Source of the DNA: Eonycteris spelaea
Lineage: Eukaryota; Chordata; Mammalia; Chiroptera; Pteropodidae
DNA: 64,000 bases
Reading direction: 5' to 3'
Assembly: GCA_003508835.1 (NCBI GenBank)
Contig: PUFA01000006.1
Location: 7,316,001 to 7,380,000, forward strand
Shown one piece after another: positions 49,528-60,359 of this stretch. The stretch's first letter is position 1. The number at the start of each line of letters is the position of its first letter. The notes beneath the pieces were generated by a model. That model saw only the letters and a list, made by a program, of their open reading frames with translations. It had not been told where the DNA came from and made no database searches. Made by a program: the position numbers and the translations under genes.

Positions 49528-50180
49528 GTATGGCGGCAGGGCAGGCCAGACCCAGGGGCTCCCCTTGCTTTTTTCTCTCCTTCCTGCCTTCCTGCCTTCC
49601 TGCCTTCCCTCCATCCGTACCTTCCTCCCTCTCTCTCTTCCTTCTTCCCTCTCTTCCTTCCTTTCTTTTCCCTACTACTTTCTTCCCTCCCACCACTTCC
49701 CTTCTTAAGACACGCCATGCGTCAGCTGGACCTTAGAGGCTAGGAGCCAGGGACACAAAAGAATCAGACATAGTCCCACTCTAAGGGTATGTAAACGGAT
49801 GGTTACAGAGAGCTGGGATAAGGATGGGTGGACCCTTGGCATGGGGAACTTACAGCAAGGACCGGGAGAGGCTGGGGAGGCAGGAAGGTTAAGGTGTGAG
49901 CGGGGCCTGGGCAACAGCAGGGCAGTGGGCCGGGGTGGGAAGGACCGCCAGGAAAGGCCTGAATCTCGAAGGTGGTAGTCAGGTGTCTGTCTGTCTGCAG
50001 AGCAGCAGTCAATGCCAGCCTCTCACCAGGCACATGGAGAGGGTCACTTCTAGGGCCTCTTGGCCTTTCCCTCACCAGGCCCCCATGTGCCCGTGGTGGG
50101 GGAGGGGAAGGAGGACAGGGCAGTGGGGTTGAGGACTCTCGGGAGCAGCTCTCAGGCAGGCCCTGGGCCCTCCCCTCCAG
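49528..50180 (+). other. GRIK3: GRIK3 intron 6
   Basis: The shortest intron of the window (653 bp). Its first 180 bp is a nearly pure pyrimidine tract (49562-49709); the rest is GC-rich with no recognisable repeat. Confidence 0.92.
49562..49709 (+). repeat. Pyrimidine tract with CCTTCCTG units
   Basis: Almost pure C/T after exon 6, with three tandem cttcctgc/ccttcctg units (near 49580-49607), then ctctctcttccttcttccct and similar. It starts about 35 bp after the exon 6 donor. Confidence 0.85.
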
Positions 50181-50324
50181 ACTGACGCCGCCTTACTGTA
50201 TGACGCCGTCCACATCGTGTCCGTGTGCTACCAGCGGGCACCCCAGATGACCGTGAACTCCCTGCAGTGCCATCGGCACAAGGCTTGGCGCTTTGGCGGC
50301 CGCTTCATGAACTTCATCAAGGAG
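50181..50324 (+). CDS. GRIK3: GRIK3 exon 7 (amino-terminal domain)
   Basis: Encodes 48 residues, [20 protein letters not shown], then [20 protein letters not shown] and RFMNFIKE. The cysteine in SLQCHRHK is the expected disulfide partner of the cysteine at the start of exon 3. VCYQRAPQ is specific to GluK3; GluK2 has VAVQQFPQ. The acceptor is tcccctccag and the donor is GAG|GTGAGT, an almost perfect consensus. Both ends fall between codons and 144 bp is the family length. Because the exon ends between codons, the next exon should start in frame, which makes the missing base in exon 8 clear. Intron 6 before it is only 653 bp, the shortest in the window. Confidence 0.95.
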
Positions 50325-50349
50325 GTGAGTGCGAGCCTCTCCCTGGGGG

Positions 50350-50550
50350 CCGTTGGTGCTGCAGAGCAGTCAAGGGTTTGGGATTCAGACAGATTGGATT
50401 TCCAATGTACATGAACTCAGGCAAGTAGTCTCACATCTCTCAGCCTCAGTTTCCTTGGGTAAAAATGGGCTTGACAGGACCAATCTTAAAGGGTGATTGA
50501 GAAGATAAGTCCCTGGCTCACAGTAGGTGCTCAGTGGGTAGTAGTCAGCA
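50350..50550 (+). repeat. MIR SINE
   Basis: ttgggattcagacagattgg, ctctcagcctcagtttcctt and ggctcacagtaggtgctcag. It begins 25 bp after the exon 7 donor. Confidence 0.75.
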
Positions 50551-50559
50551 TTGTCGGCA

Positions 50560-50770
50560 GACGCAGCATGGGCTTAAAGTACAGCAGATGAGGGTCTGTG
50601 CCTCGGCTGTGTGACTTCAGGCAAGCTTGAGAACCTTGCTGAGCCTTGGTTGCCTCATCTGTACCCTGGGGTATGAAGCATGCCGGCCTCACAGGGATGC
50701 TGTGAAGATGAAAGGAGACCCCAGGGAAGGTGTTTAGTGCATGCCAGGGCAGAGGAGGCTTGTAAATAAC
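50560..50770 (+). repeat. MIR SINE
   Basis: ggctgtgtgacttcaggcaa, gagccttggttgcctcatct and tcacagggatgctgtgaaga. Second MIR of a head-to-tail pair. Confidence 0.7.
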
Positions 50771-51039
50771 AGTCAACCCCAACAACTCCTCGTCATGTCA
50801 CCGGCCCATCGGCCAACTTCCCAGCCAGCGTCCCCGTCGGGACCCAGCTCTCCTGGCACCATGACAGCTGTGGAGAGGTCCCACCCTTGAAACTGACTCC
50901 AAGGACCAGAGAGCAGAAACTCGCCCTGCTGCCAAGAAGGTGGCCATGGAAACATACGGCACCAACTTTTAATTTCAAAGGACTCTCCCCCAGCGCCGTT
51001 GTCCTTATAAATTATGATGGCGGTTTATTGTTCCCATTT

Positions 51040-51260
51040 TACAGATGGAGGAAGCTAAGGTCTGGGCTTACATCCTGGCTCCACCCCAACTGGCTGCGTG
51101 ACTTTGAGTGAGATATCTGACTCTCTGATCCTCAGTTTTCCTCAGCTATAACATGGGGACAGTAAGAGTACTATCTACCTTCCCAAAGGGAAGACAGTGG
51201 AACTCTATGCACAAAGCACCTACCCCGGGGCTGGGCAGAGTCAAATTCGAGTAAATAGTA
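51040..51260 (+). repeat. MIR SINE
   Basis: ggctgcgtgactttgagtga, ctgatcctcagttttcctca and acatggggacagtaagagta. Confidence 0.7.
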
Positions 51261-52204
51261 GATTAAGAAGGTTCACGGGGACAAGCGGGAGGGAGATCCT
51301 GGGTCGGAAAGGGTGACCCTGTCCAGGGCAACACCGAGTACATTAAGGGGACGCTATCGAGGAGGGTTCCATATAGACGATTTCTTTGTAGCAATTCTAG
51401 TGGACCAGAAAGGAAGCCAGCTGCCTTGGGAGCTCATTCATTCAGTAGGTATTTGTGTGGGCCTGCCGGGTGCCAGGCGCAGTGCTCAAACAGATGAGCC
51501 CCTGCACTCGCAGAGCTCACAGCCCAGGGAGGGAGGCACATGTCAATCAAGGCATCGCCCTAATGAATGCAATCCTACAGCAAAAGGAAGACAGCACCGT
51601 GAGGGTTAATAACGAAGGAAGGCGCCACCTTCCTCTGGGCAGACAGGCAGCTTTCCCGGAGGTCCTGCATTCACTGCAAGTGCTTGGGATGAGGCCAGTG
51701 ACAGTTCCTCCTGCGTTTCAGAATGACACTAACAGGAGCATAGATGAGACGGAAGCTTGGGAGTTTGATGCATGTGCCTTTGGGGCTTTGCTCCACCTCT
51801 TCCAAGCCATGTGGCTTTAGAAGTTCCTGGCCATCCCCAAGCACCAGGTTCATCACCTGGCAAAGACCGTCTCATAGTCATTGTGAGGGAGCAGTTAAGT
51901 CCTTGGCACCAGGTCCCTCATCTACGGAAGGGGCTCTCGTGTCTGTCTTCTTGGTGCAAGAGGACCGTGATAGCCCCTTCTCATCCAAGCCCTCAGAATC
52001 GCACAGGAAGTCCAATCGTTCACTGCCCTGAGCCAGGCCTGGCTGGCCTGGGCGATTGTCGGCTTGTTCTTAGGGAACGTGGAGGCCTTACTCCTACCCC
52101 CAACATGTCCTTCTTTGGCAGACCCCAACTGAGTAACCAGAGGGCGGCGTGAGGGTCTCAGTGACCCGGGCCACAACTCTGGGACCCATAGGAGCCAGAA
52201 AAAA

Positions 52205-52395
52205 GTCACTCTGAAGCTTAACCACACTTCGGTTGTGTGACCTTAGACAAGCTGCTGAACCACTGTGCCTCAGGTCTTTCTCTGCACAATGGAGATAACA
52301 CCGGTCGTTGTAGGATTAAGTGAGTTATGGTGTGTTCGAAACGGTTAGGACACCACCTGGCACAGAGCAAGCGCTGAACAGATTGGCTGCTGTTA
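52205..52395 (+). repeat. MIR SINE
   Basis: ggttgtgtgaccttagacaa, gtgcctcaggtctttctctg and cctggcacagagcaagcgct. Confidence 0.75.
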
Positions 52396-53748
52396 CGATT
52401 GTATCTATCATCATGACTATCATCACTATGGCATTTTGCTCTGTGGTGAGATTTGAGCTGAAGAGGATCTCCAGGCCTCATAGTTTCAGGGTCTCCCACT
52501 CTGTTCACCCCCTTGGAATGCTCGGGGCTCAGTGGTAAAGCCTGGATCAGAGCAGATTTGTCACTGTCTACACCCTAGAACGGGGAGCCCCTTCCCCCCC
52601 CCCCACCCACCCAGGTGACAGGTTGACATGGATGTGCCTGGCCCTCCTGTTTTCTGGCCCCCAGCCCAGTGGATGGCCCTCACCATTCACACACCTTTAC
52701 AGAGCCCTTTCAGAAACATCTTCGTCTTACGCCCGTGGTAGGGTGCGGAGACCGAGGCCCACAGCAGCCACTTGTCTTGCCCGTGATCCCGCAGCCGGCA
52801 TGACTGGGCCTCAGGTGCCCTGCTGGAACCAGCACAGTCTTCCCTCGGACCATTTCCAAGTTGCTCGTCTCCCCCATCCGACTGCATGACAGTAAATCAT
52901 TTTAAAGACTTGGCATTTCCGAGAGGAGCTGGAAAATGCCAGGCCGGAGTTCAGAGCGTGTGAAGCATCTTTCATTTAGCAAGTCCTGAGCCGAGGCTGG
53001 ATGGGGCGGGAGGGCTGGAAAATGTCACGGGGAGGAGCTGCCCGTGGCTCCCTGCCCTGGCCCTGCCTCTGCCCACCGCCCACAGCCGGGCCACACACCT
53101 GCTGGCATTTAATTCCTCTGTAGCTGACAAGGAGGGAGTCTCCCCTCAAGAGTGCGGGTTTGAACGCACCTGCTGTGATTTCCCCTGGGAGCCGGGAGAT
53201 CGCCAGAGGATGTAGGAGCCCCCGGAGGAAAGGAAGCAGAGGGGCTGCTGAGCCAGCTCGAGAGAAGTTGGGTCGCCCTGTGAGGTCATTAGCGGGGGTC
53301 TTCACCTTCCCTGATTCATCTTTAGTCTCCACCCCAACCCCCCATCTCCAGCTTCCTGGGCTCCATTAACCTCCCCACTCAACTTGGGAGTGATGGCCCC
53401 AGACTCTTCAGCCCCGCTCCTACAGAAAGGGAATCTGCACCACCATTGCTTGGGACCTGCACAGCACAAGTCCCTCTTTGAGCCTCAGTGTCCATGAGTA
53501 TAAAATTGGGTCAGTGGTGACGCCCCCCCCACCCCCCACCCCCCCCCCAAGTGGCAGGTTTGATGAGAACTGAATGAGCTCATGCAGGGAAGGTTAGCCC
53601 CCTGTGATAAGGTTTCTACTGAAACCTTGGGCCTTGGCACACATGACCACCCCTCCCTCCCCTGAAGCCAGGGGCTAGCTCTAACCCAAGGGAGCTCCGG
53701 AAAGAAGCAAGAGAAATAATATTATGGACCGCTTAGCCAGGACTGATG

Positions 53749-54366
53749 TAGTAGTCCTCCCTTACCTGCAGGGGATATGTGTTCCAGACACCCCAGTGGG
53801 TGCCTAACATCATAGATAGTATGAACTCTACATATACTGCGTTTTTTCCTATACATACCTACCTATAATAAAGTTTAATTTATAAATTAGGCAATGTCAT
53901 GAGAAGAAGATTACCGTAGATCTCAGCAACCTCGGCGTGCAATTTTTTTTCTCATTGAGTCAAGAACTTTCACCTTTTCACTTCAAGCGAGCACTTGACG
54001 GCTTCTCTATTACATATCTGAATTGCCAGCATCGCCTCTCTTACACTTCAAGCTCGTCATTCGGTAACAGAAGGGTGGCTTGAACACAAGCTCTGAGAAA
54101 CCGCGACAGTGGATCTGATAACCTAGATGGCTCCTCAGTGACTAGTGGACAGGGAGTGTGTGCAGTGTGGACGTGCTGGACAGAGGGAGGGGTCACATCC
54201 TGGGCGGCATGCAGCAGGATGCCGTGACATTTCCTCACCTCACTCAGAATGGCATGCAATTTAAAACTTATGAATTGTTTATTCCTCGAATTTTACACTT
54301 AATATTTTCAGACCCCGGGTAACTGAAACTGTGGAAAGCAAAACCACAGATGAGGTGGAACTTCTG
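53749..54366 (-). mobile_element. Tigger-type DNA transposon, internally deleted
   Basis: Ends are imperfect inverted repeats: agtagtcctcccttacctgc on the left and aaaccacagatgaggtggaa followed by cttctg on the right. Between them are gcgttttttcctatacatac and ataaagtttaatttataaat, the familiar 3' text of pogo/Tigger elements, plus remains of the transposase start in reverse (ttgccagcatcgcctctctt). Most of the transposase is missing. The subfamily is uncertain. Confidence 0.8.
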
Positions 54367-54520
54367 TGCTAAGCACTTTATACACCTTTTCTTTAACACC
54401 TGTGAAGTAGGTCATTTTCCCCTTCCTGAAGTTCAGAGAGGTTCCATCCAGTACAAAGCCCACGTTGTATCTACTTTCAATTTACAGCCTCCAGGAGCCC
54501 TCCAAGGCACTGGGCCTTTT

Positions 54521-54590
54521 ATGTATGTATGTATGTATGTATGTATGTATGTATGTAGGTATGTATGTATGTATGTAGGTATGCATGCAC
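54521..54590 (+). repeat. ATGT tetranucleotide microsatellite
   Basis: About 17 atgt/gtat units with two tagg interruptions, ending in atgcatgcac. Confidence 0.92.
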
Positions 54591-55258
54591 ATACTTGCCC
54601 ATCTACACACTTACCCAGAAGACTTTCCTGTGTCTTCGAGCTATCCAAGTACTTATAGATTCCCAAGAGTTTTAGTTTGGGGTCTACGGATAGGCCTTCA
54701 GGGATCTGTGAGCCCATGAACTTGTGTCAAAGTGTGAGTGTAAGCAAGGGTGCCAGGAGCGTTCAGCCAGAGAGAGGCTGGAAGCCTTTCTTAGAAGCTG
54801 TATGAGATCATGGCCCCAGGTGCCAAGGGGCCCAGTGTGTCCAAGCAAGGATTTCGATATTCAGACCTCTCCCGGACCCCCAAGCGCGAGGCCCTTGGGC
54901 CAGTCGGGCTGTGTGAGCTCACAGCCCGCCTTTGTTCCCAGGGCTCTAGGGTGCGTGGATTTGTTCTTCCCCCAGACACAGATAGCTGCACATTCGGGCA
55001 TTTACCTGTGTGCCAGCTGCATCCTAACCCCATGGAAGGAGAGGAGGGGCCTGAGCAGTGGGGCCCTGGGACCCTCACTTCTGTTTGACTCACCTTCTGA
55101 TCCACTCTCTGAGCATGGGGCCCCTCCAGGCTCGCTTCCTCTTCGATAAAATGGGGACCAGCACCTGCCAGGACCACTGTGGAGGTTGCGTGACGTGTGC
55201 AGGGCGAAGTACCTTGTAGAGCTAACGCTCTGGGCACACGGGAGAGACATTATCTCGA

Positions 55259-55465
55259 AGGGGAGTCTGCAAACTTCTTCTGCAAAGGGCCAGACAGTAA
55301 ATATTTTAGGCTTTACAGGCCAGATGGTCTTTGATTGCAGCTATTCAGCTCCAAAGTTGCAGCACAAAAGCAGCCAAAAACAATAGATAAACACATGGGC
55401 CATGACTGTGAGCTAAGAAACTGTTTACAAAAACAGTCAGCAGGCAGGTAGTTTGCCAACCTCTG
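55259..55465 (+). mobile_element. hAT-type miniature transposon (copy B)
   Basis: Reads gtctgcaaacttcttctgca, aagggccagacagtaaatat, tttaggctttacaggccaga through tgtttacaaaaacagtcagc to gtttgccaacctctg. The ends gtctgcaaac and gtttgcca form the terminal inverted repeat. Same family as 17175-17368. Confidence 0.75.
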
Positions 55466-56019
55466 ATCTAGAAGATGGAGGTTTTCTCACTTTGGGTTCT
55501 GAAACTTCTCTGAACCTCTGCCTGCCTCTGTGTTAATGATGCTCGTGAAAAGCTACCATTTATTCAGGGCTCTGGTTGTACCAGGCACAGTTCTGAGTAT
55601 TTTATAGGATTTATTTCACCCTTATCACATGCTGGGAAGATGGGTACTGTTATTAGTTTCGTTTTATTGATGAGGAAACTGAGGCAGAGCAGTGCAGTGA
55701 AATTCACAGAGCTAATTGCAGTTGAACCCAGCATTCTGACACCATGGTTCTTAATCACAACATGTACAGGGCTGGGGTGACCTCTGCTTCCCCTGGCTCT
55801 CTGGGGACCACTCCAAGTGTTTGGTCTTCTCGCCAGGGCCAACTTGGCCCCTTGGCTTTTCTGCTTCTCGGCAGGTCTCGCCTGCCCTGCCCCGCCTCGC
55901 TGCCTCCCTGTCCCTCTCTGGGGATCTGACATGGGCTTCCCCTTCCGTGGCTTCGAGGCGGGGGCTTATTTGAGCGTGTCTGAGATCGATGTTGTACACA
56001 AGAAGGTGCAAATGTAAAG

Positions 56020-56180
56020 CTGGCTAAAGTGTATAATAGAATTTATGGAAATCGCTGGCTCGCACCACAGCCCGAGCAATGATGGAGGTGATTATTAATT
56101 AATCATGGTCTTGGGGAACAGTATCAGTACGAAGAGTAATTAAAATGAAGCATTGTACAGTTGTACCGAATGATGATTTA
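56020..56180. promoter_or_regulatory. Candidate conserved non-coding block upstream of exon 8
   Basis: ggtgattattaattaatcat, agagtaattaaaatgaagca and gtaccgaatgatgatttatg end about 40 bp before the exon 8 acceptor. It could be a splicing-related or enhancer element. Confidence 0.35.
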
Positions 56181-56222
56181 TGAGCCCGAGGAATTGCCGC
56201 TCTGCCCTCTCCCCTCCTGCAG

Positions 56223-56329
56223 GCTCAATGGAAGGATTAACTGGACGGATTGTTTTCAACAAAACCAGTGGCTTGCGGACTGATTTCGATCTGGACATCA
56301 TCAGTCTGAAGGAGGATGGCCTGGAGAAG
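56223..56329 (+). CDS. GRIK3: GRIK3 exon 8, one base short (apparent frameshift)
   Basis: Encodes the end of the amino-terminal domain. After the acceptor cccctcctgcag the exon reads gctcaatggaagg. All GRIK genes encode AxWxGLTG here, so three Gs are expected after caat (W then an E codon), but only two are present. The exon is 107 bp where the family has 108. As written, the frame reads A-Q-W-K-D and then stops at TAA, 56238-56240. One base later the expected frame is perfect: [20 protein letters not shown] to SLKEDGLEK, with the sequon NKT, ending at donor AAG|GTGCGT. No alternative acceptor or exon 7 donor with normal splice dinucleotides repairs the frame. I read this as a likely single-base deletion error in a G run, or otherwise a true inactivating or polymorphic deletion; splicing signals and the remainder look normal. 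Confidence 0.9.
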
Positions 56330-57179
56330 GTGCGTGGGTTCAAGAGAGGGAGGGGGCAAGACCCACTGTGGCCTGCGCCCAGTGTGGCAGCCGCCCCTTT
56401 GGGGCTCGACATGCCCAGCATGGCCTGTGCCTTGGCCCTTCACAAAACGTGGAGCCCTAGTCAGATGAGGGGTGCAGAACCCAGTGGCCCAGCCACAGCA
56501 GACACCCAAGTCGTTGGAGCGAGGGCCATCGGGGATGCCTAACCTGGGGAAAGTACTGTGAGGCTCACAGGGCAGACAGACTATCTCTAAGTTTCTGCAG
56601 GGCTGTCATGGGGCAGACGGACAGACATGTCCTCGAGTAAGAGAAACTTTTTAAAGACCCAGGGGGTGCCTGCCTGATAAGTAGTGAGCTCACTGTCACA
56701 GGATGCATTTAAGCAAAGATTGAACAAAATAATTCCTTGTCTGGGAGACTGGAAATGACCCTTAATCTTGGGGAGAGGCTGAAACACATGGTTTCGGAAC
56801 TTCCCTAGGCTTCTAAGGCCTCCGTGACTCCGGGGAGTTTAGACAAAAGAAGCAGGCCTGCCAGGGCCCAGAGACTCCCACTGGCTACTGTAGAAATGTC
56901 TGCGATGTGGCCAGTTCTGGTCCCTGGGAACCTTCAGCATATTCTGTCAGTCAGGTGACTGGACTGAGAAGGAGGATTAACAGTGACTCTTGATTCTCGG
57001 CATCCCCTGGGACCTCGAGGCCAAGGGCTCAGCCACACTGTCTTCCATAGCAGGCTGGTCCCTGGAAGCCATCAGGGTACCCTGGGAGTGGGGTGTATTA
57101 AATGTAGGGAACAGAAACCAAGACGTGGAGGAGCCAGCTCTGGTGCCCGTGGGCCTGCAGGATCCTGATTATTTTGACA

Positions 57180-57500
57180 CTCCGACCTGGCTTCCCACCT
57201 CCACTGCTGAGCCCTCCAGCCATCGAGTGTACACGCAAGCGAACCTTCCCAAAGCACAGCTCTACCCTGCTCTGCAACTAACCATGGCTCCCCAGCGCCA
57301 AGTCAGTAAGCTTCAGCCCCTCCCCCAGCCCTTGAGGTTCTCCAAAATATGGCCTAACTTGCTCTACCAGACTTGTCTCCACTCCCTCCTTCCTGCAGTT
57401 GTGGGGCCTTCACCCCTGCAATCTATCTCCGTTGCCCTGGGTACAGAAGTGGCCTCTGTCTTCTTGGTTCATTCCCTCTGGCAGGGAGCTGCCTCTGCCT
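57180..57500 (+). repeat. L2 LINE fragment
   Basis: accatggctccccagcgcca, gaggttctccaaaatatggc and cactccctccttcctgcagt follow the L2 3' region. The 183-codon open frame at 56990-57541 lies mostly on this repeat and is not a gene. Confidence 0.55.
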
Positions 57501-58429
57501 GGGTTGCACCTTGGTGCCAAGGTTACTCCATTCACTCCTAAGTTTCCCACGGATGCATTGGGCTACTGTGGTAGGGAGCCATGGTTAGGGACACCTCACC
57601 ATAATTCTGTAAGTCCTTCATGTGGAATATAGCATTAGTCCCTTAAGGACAGTGGCTGTGTGGCCTTTGCTCCGAAAATCTTCGAGGCCAGTTGGTCCAA
57701 CCCTATACAAACTCTGCGAGTTCTCATTAAGCAACCTTCCTACTTCTGTTTAAACTCCCCCAGTGCTAGGGACCTCTTTCCTCAGACAGTACTACTGCAA
57801 TATAGTATTCCCTCAAGCAGCTGTCTCATTTTCACTCTGTCAGCTATCCATCCCTGGGATAGCCTGAAATTCTACAGGTGGCAATTAGATGGCACACGTG
57901 CCACCACCTCCCACTCCCGCGCCTGTGGTTGGTATCAGTAATTGGTCATCAGAATACTCTTTCCCTCTGAGCCCATCCACACCATCCTTCTCCAAGAAAC
58001 GGGTACAAACTGACCACAGCTAATACTCAAGAAAAACTCTCTCTACTACACCCAAACAGGCCGATCTGCAGAGGCACCCGCCAAAGGCTCCTGGTCTCAG
58101 CCACCCAGATTCTGGGCAGGCTGGGTCCTCCTCAGTCCTAACTATTCTCATATCCCCGGGTACCGGGTGTATAGCAGGGCATACAGTCAGAACTCAGTAG
58201 ATGCTTGCTGGGGCAAGGGTTCCTGCTGTTCATTTGACCGCTAAGACGGATGTTTGTTGAGCGCCTCCTAGGCATGCTGCTAGGGGCCCTCGTGCTGAGC
58301 TCAGCCCACTTAAGAGAAGAGATGTCTTTCACACCATCTCCTTGTCTCCTCCCCTCTTGCCCTGGGAGGCCTGCAAAAACAAGAGATCCTGCCTGGAGAG
58401 GGTGCTGAGCCCCCAAACACAGCCGCTCT

Positions 58430-58620
58430 GCCTCTCATATATCACTTCTGTTTGCTAAGCTGGGTCATAGCTGATCCAGCCAGCTCTAGCCAGTGGCTTT
58501 GGGAGGATTAAGGCAGAATTACCCGAGCATAATTACATGTCTCTCTGCTATCTGCCTTGCACAGCTCTTTTAATGGGATGTTTGCACTCAGCCTCTCTGT
58601 TTAATTGATTAAGTTTCCTG
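58430..58620. promoter_or_regulatory. Candidate conserved non-coding block
   Basis: gaattacccgagcataatta and tgtttaattgattaagtttc flank cagctcttttaatgggatgt in unique sequence. Confidence 0.3.
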
Positions 58621-59500
58621 AGGACTCCCCTCCCCCAACTGGGCCAAGGACAGAGTGGGCATGCTGAAACTGTCCTTGAGAGAAAGGAGCTGAGATTGGG
58701 GCAGAGTTGGGCAAAGTTGTGTCCAAAAGGACCTTTAAGAGTCTCACGGCTTTAGAATAAACTGTAAACTTGATCTTCCCTTCCCTTCCTCCAGCCTCAG
58801 GCCTGATAGCAACCAGGGTACTGTAGGAGCAAATTATCCTGCCTTGGCCAGTGTGTCTGCCACTTTTAGAAGTAAAACCATGAAGCAAACTTGCCTGCAA
58901 ACCCAGCAGCATCCAAGGCCTCCAGTGAAGGTCATCCACTCTGCTCTACCACCCCCAAAACAGCTACAAAGGCCAGCCTCCAGCCCAGCTTGTCTTCCTG
59001 CATGTGACACATCTCATCCCTTTACTTATTCTACGTATACCCTGTCCTGGGCTTTGGAGGGCATCTGACCCCAGAGCTGGCAGTGAGGCTGAGACCCATT
59101 AAATGAGAGTTAGGTGCCCAGGGTCTTCCTCATGAAGGGGGAAGCTCACTAGGCACAGAGTCACTCTGTCCCAGGGAGGACCTGACCCTGACCCAGAACC
59201 TCTGATTTCCTCATGGCATCTGCTCCACCCCAGGACAGTTTCCACTGGTCTCCCTGGGCTCTCTTTATGTTCACCTCTCCCTCTGCATTTCCCCCTTCAG
59301 CTGTGAAGGGTTTGCCACCAAGGAAGAGTTGGCAGAATTTGAGAGATTCAACCTTTCTATCAGCATAGAAAGGTTAGCTCGGAATGTGTTAGCCATGATT
59401 GTGACGGTCATGAAGAATCGCATCGAGATGATGGGTTTGTTGGTGTGGAGATAGGATGGAGAGACTCAGGACTCTGTTCTCTGTCTGTCTGTCCATCCAG

Positions 59501-59614
59501 GTTGGGGTGTGGAGTCCTGCCGAGGGGCTCAACATCACAGAGGTTGCCAAAGGCCGAGGCCCTAACGTCACTGACTCTCTGACAAATAGGTCACTCATCG
59601 TCACCACCGTGCTG
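59501..59614 (+). CDS. GRIK3: GRIK3 exon 9 (linker into ligand-binding domain)
   Basis: Encodes 38 residues from [20 protein letters not shown] through [11 protein letters not shown] to LIVTTVL, the end of the amino-terminal domain and the linker to the first ligand-binding segment (S1). Three sequons are close together: NIT, NVT and [10 protein letters not shown] is the start of the S1 strand; the following EEP... exon, which begins the glutamate-binding core, is not found in the remaining 4.4 kb. The acceptor is gtccatccag and the donor CTG|GTAAGA. The length of 114 bp is that of the family, and the exon is open. A glutamate (PAEGL) stands where I recall aspartate in human GluK3. Confidence 0.95.
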
Positions 59615-60359
59615 GTAAGAGCCTGCAGCGCTGCAGGAGAGATTGTCTGATCTGATGGCAAGCTGACCATCAGGTCTGGGGAGACCCCTCCATTGCCCCA
59701 CCCAGTATGGACCCAGCACCTCTTGTGAGGCTGCCAGGAGGCTGAAAGGTGGGGGAGGGGGAGCTGCAGGAAGGTGTCAACATCGCAGGTTGCTTAGACA
59801 GCCCGCAGAAAGTGGCTGGAACACAGCCATTCTGTCCATGCCACAGGCCAGAGACACCAAGAGGTGATTGTGAGTGGCCTCCTCTCAAAGGCAGTCAGTC
59901 CTCATGCCTACCTGAGGCCTACTTGGCCAGCCCTTTTGCTGAGGCCTGTATGGTTGTATCTCACCCACTCCCTGACCCTGGAAGTCTGAGTAGGAACCAT
60001 GATGGGGTGGACTTCCCCTCGCATGATTCACTGGGGACATGCTCAGTGGCCAGGTGATGGATACTGTGGAGCAGGAAGGGATGTCACAGTCAAACCCCAT
60101 TCCCCCAGGAACCCTAGTGAGCAGCAGATGCTAGGGTCACCACTGGCTTCTGGGAAGCGATTATAGTTTGTTGATCTCAACCCCAGTCTCCAGGGTTATG
60201 ACTTTTGAGAAGATCCACATTAAAGGTGATGGAGACCTAATGGGTATTCTGAACACACCTCTGACAGAGCCAGAATGAGAGGGCAGGGGAGACACCCTGG
60301 GGTGAGACCCTCACTGGCATCTTCCTGACAATCATACGTCCTGCTTGCCTTTATTGATC

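Larger units (their letters stand above)
50325..56222 (+). other. GRIK3: GRIK3 intron 7
   Basis: A 5.9-kb intron between codons. It starts with several MIR copies in a row (50.35-52.4 kb), followed by C-rich runs, a Tigger-type transposon (53.75-54.37 kb), a GTAT microsatellite and an hAT-type miniature element. It ends with an AT-rich, repeat-free block immediately before exon 8. Confidence 0.9.
56330..59500 (+). other. GRIK3: GRIK3 intron 8
   Basis: A 3.2-kb intron between codons. It contains an L2 fragment near 57.18-57.50 kb and an AT-rich block at 58.43-58.62 kb. The rest shows no recognisable feature. Confidence 0.9.

Noticed and set aside
54521..54590. CRISPR-like short repeats
   Set aside because: Continuous ATGT tetranucleotide microsatellite in a mammalian intron, with no spacers.
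56180..56542. Alternative start of exon 8 in the frame GSMEGLTG
   Set aside because: That frame would need an acceptor ending in CA instead of AG, and it breaks the conserved A-x-W motif.
56990..57541. 183-codon open frame in intron 8
   Set aside because: It overlaps an L2 fragment, is proline/leucine-rich without domain, and continues no GRIK exon frame.
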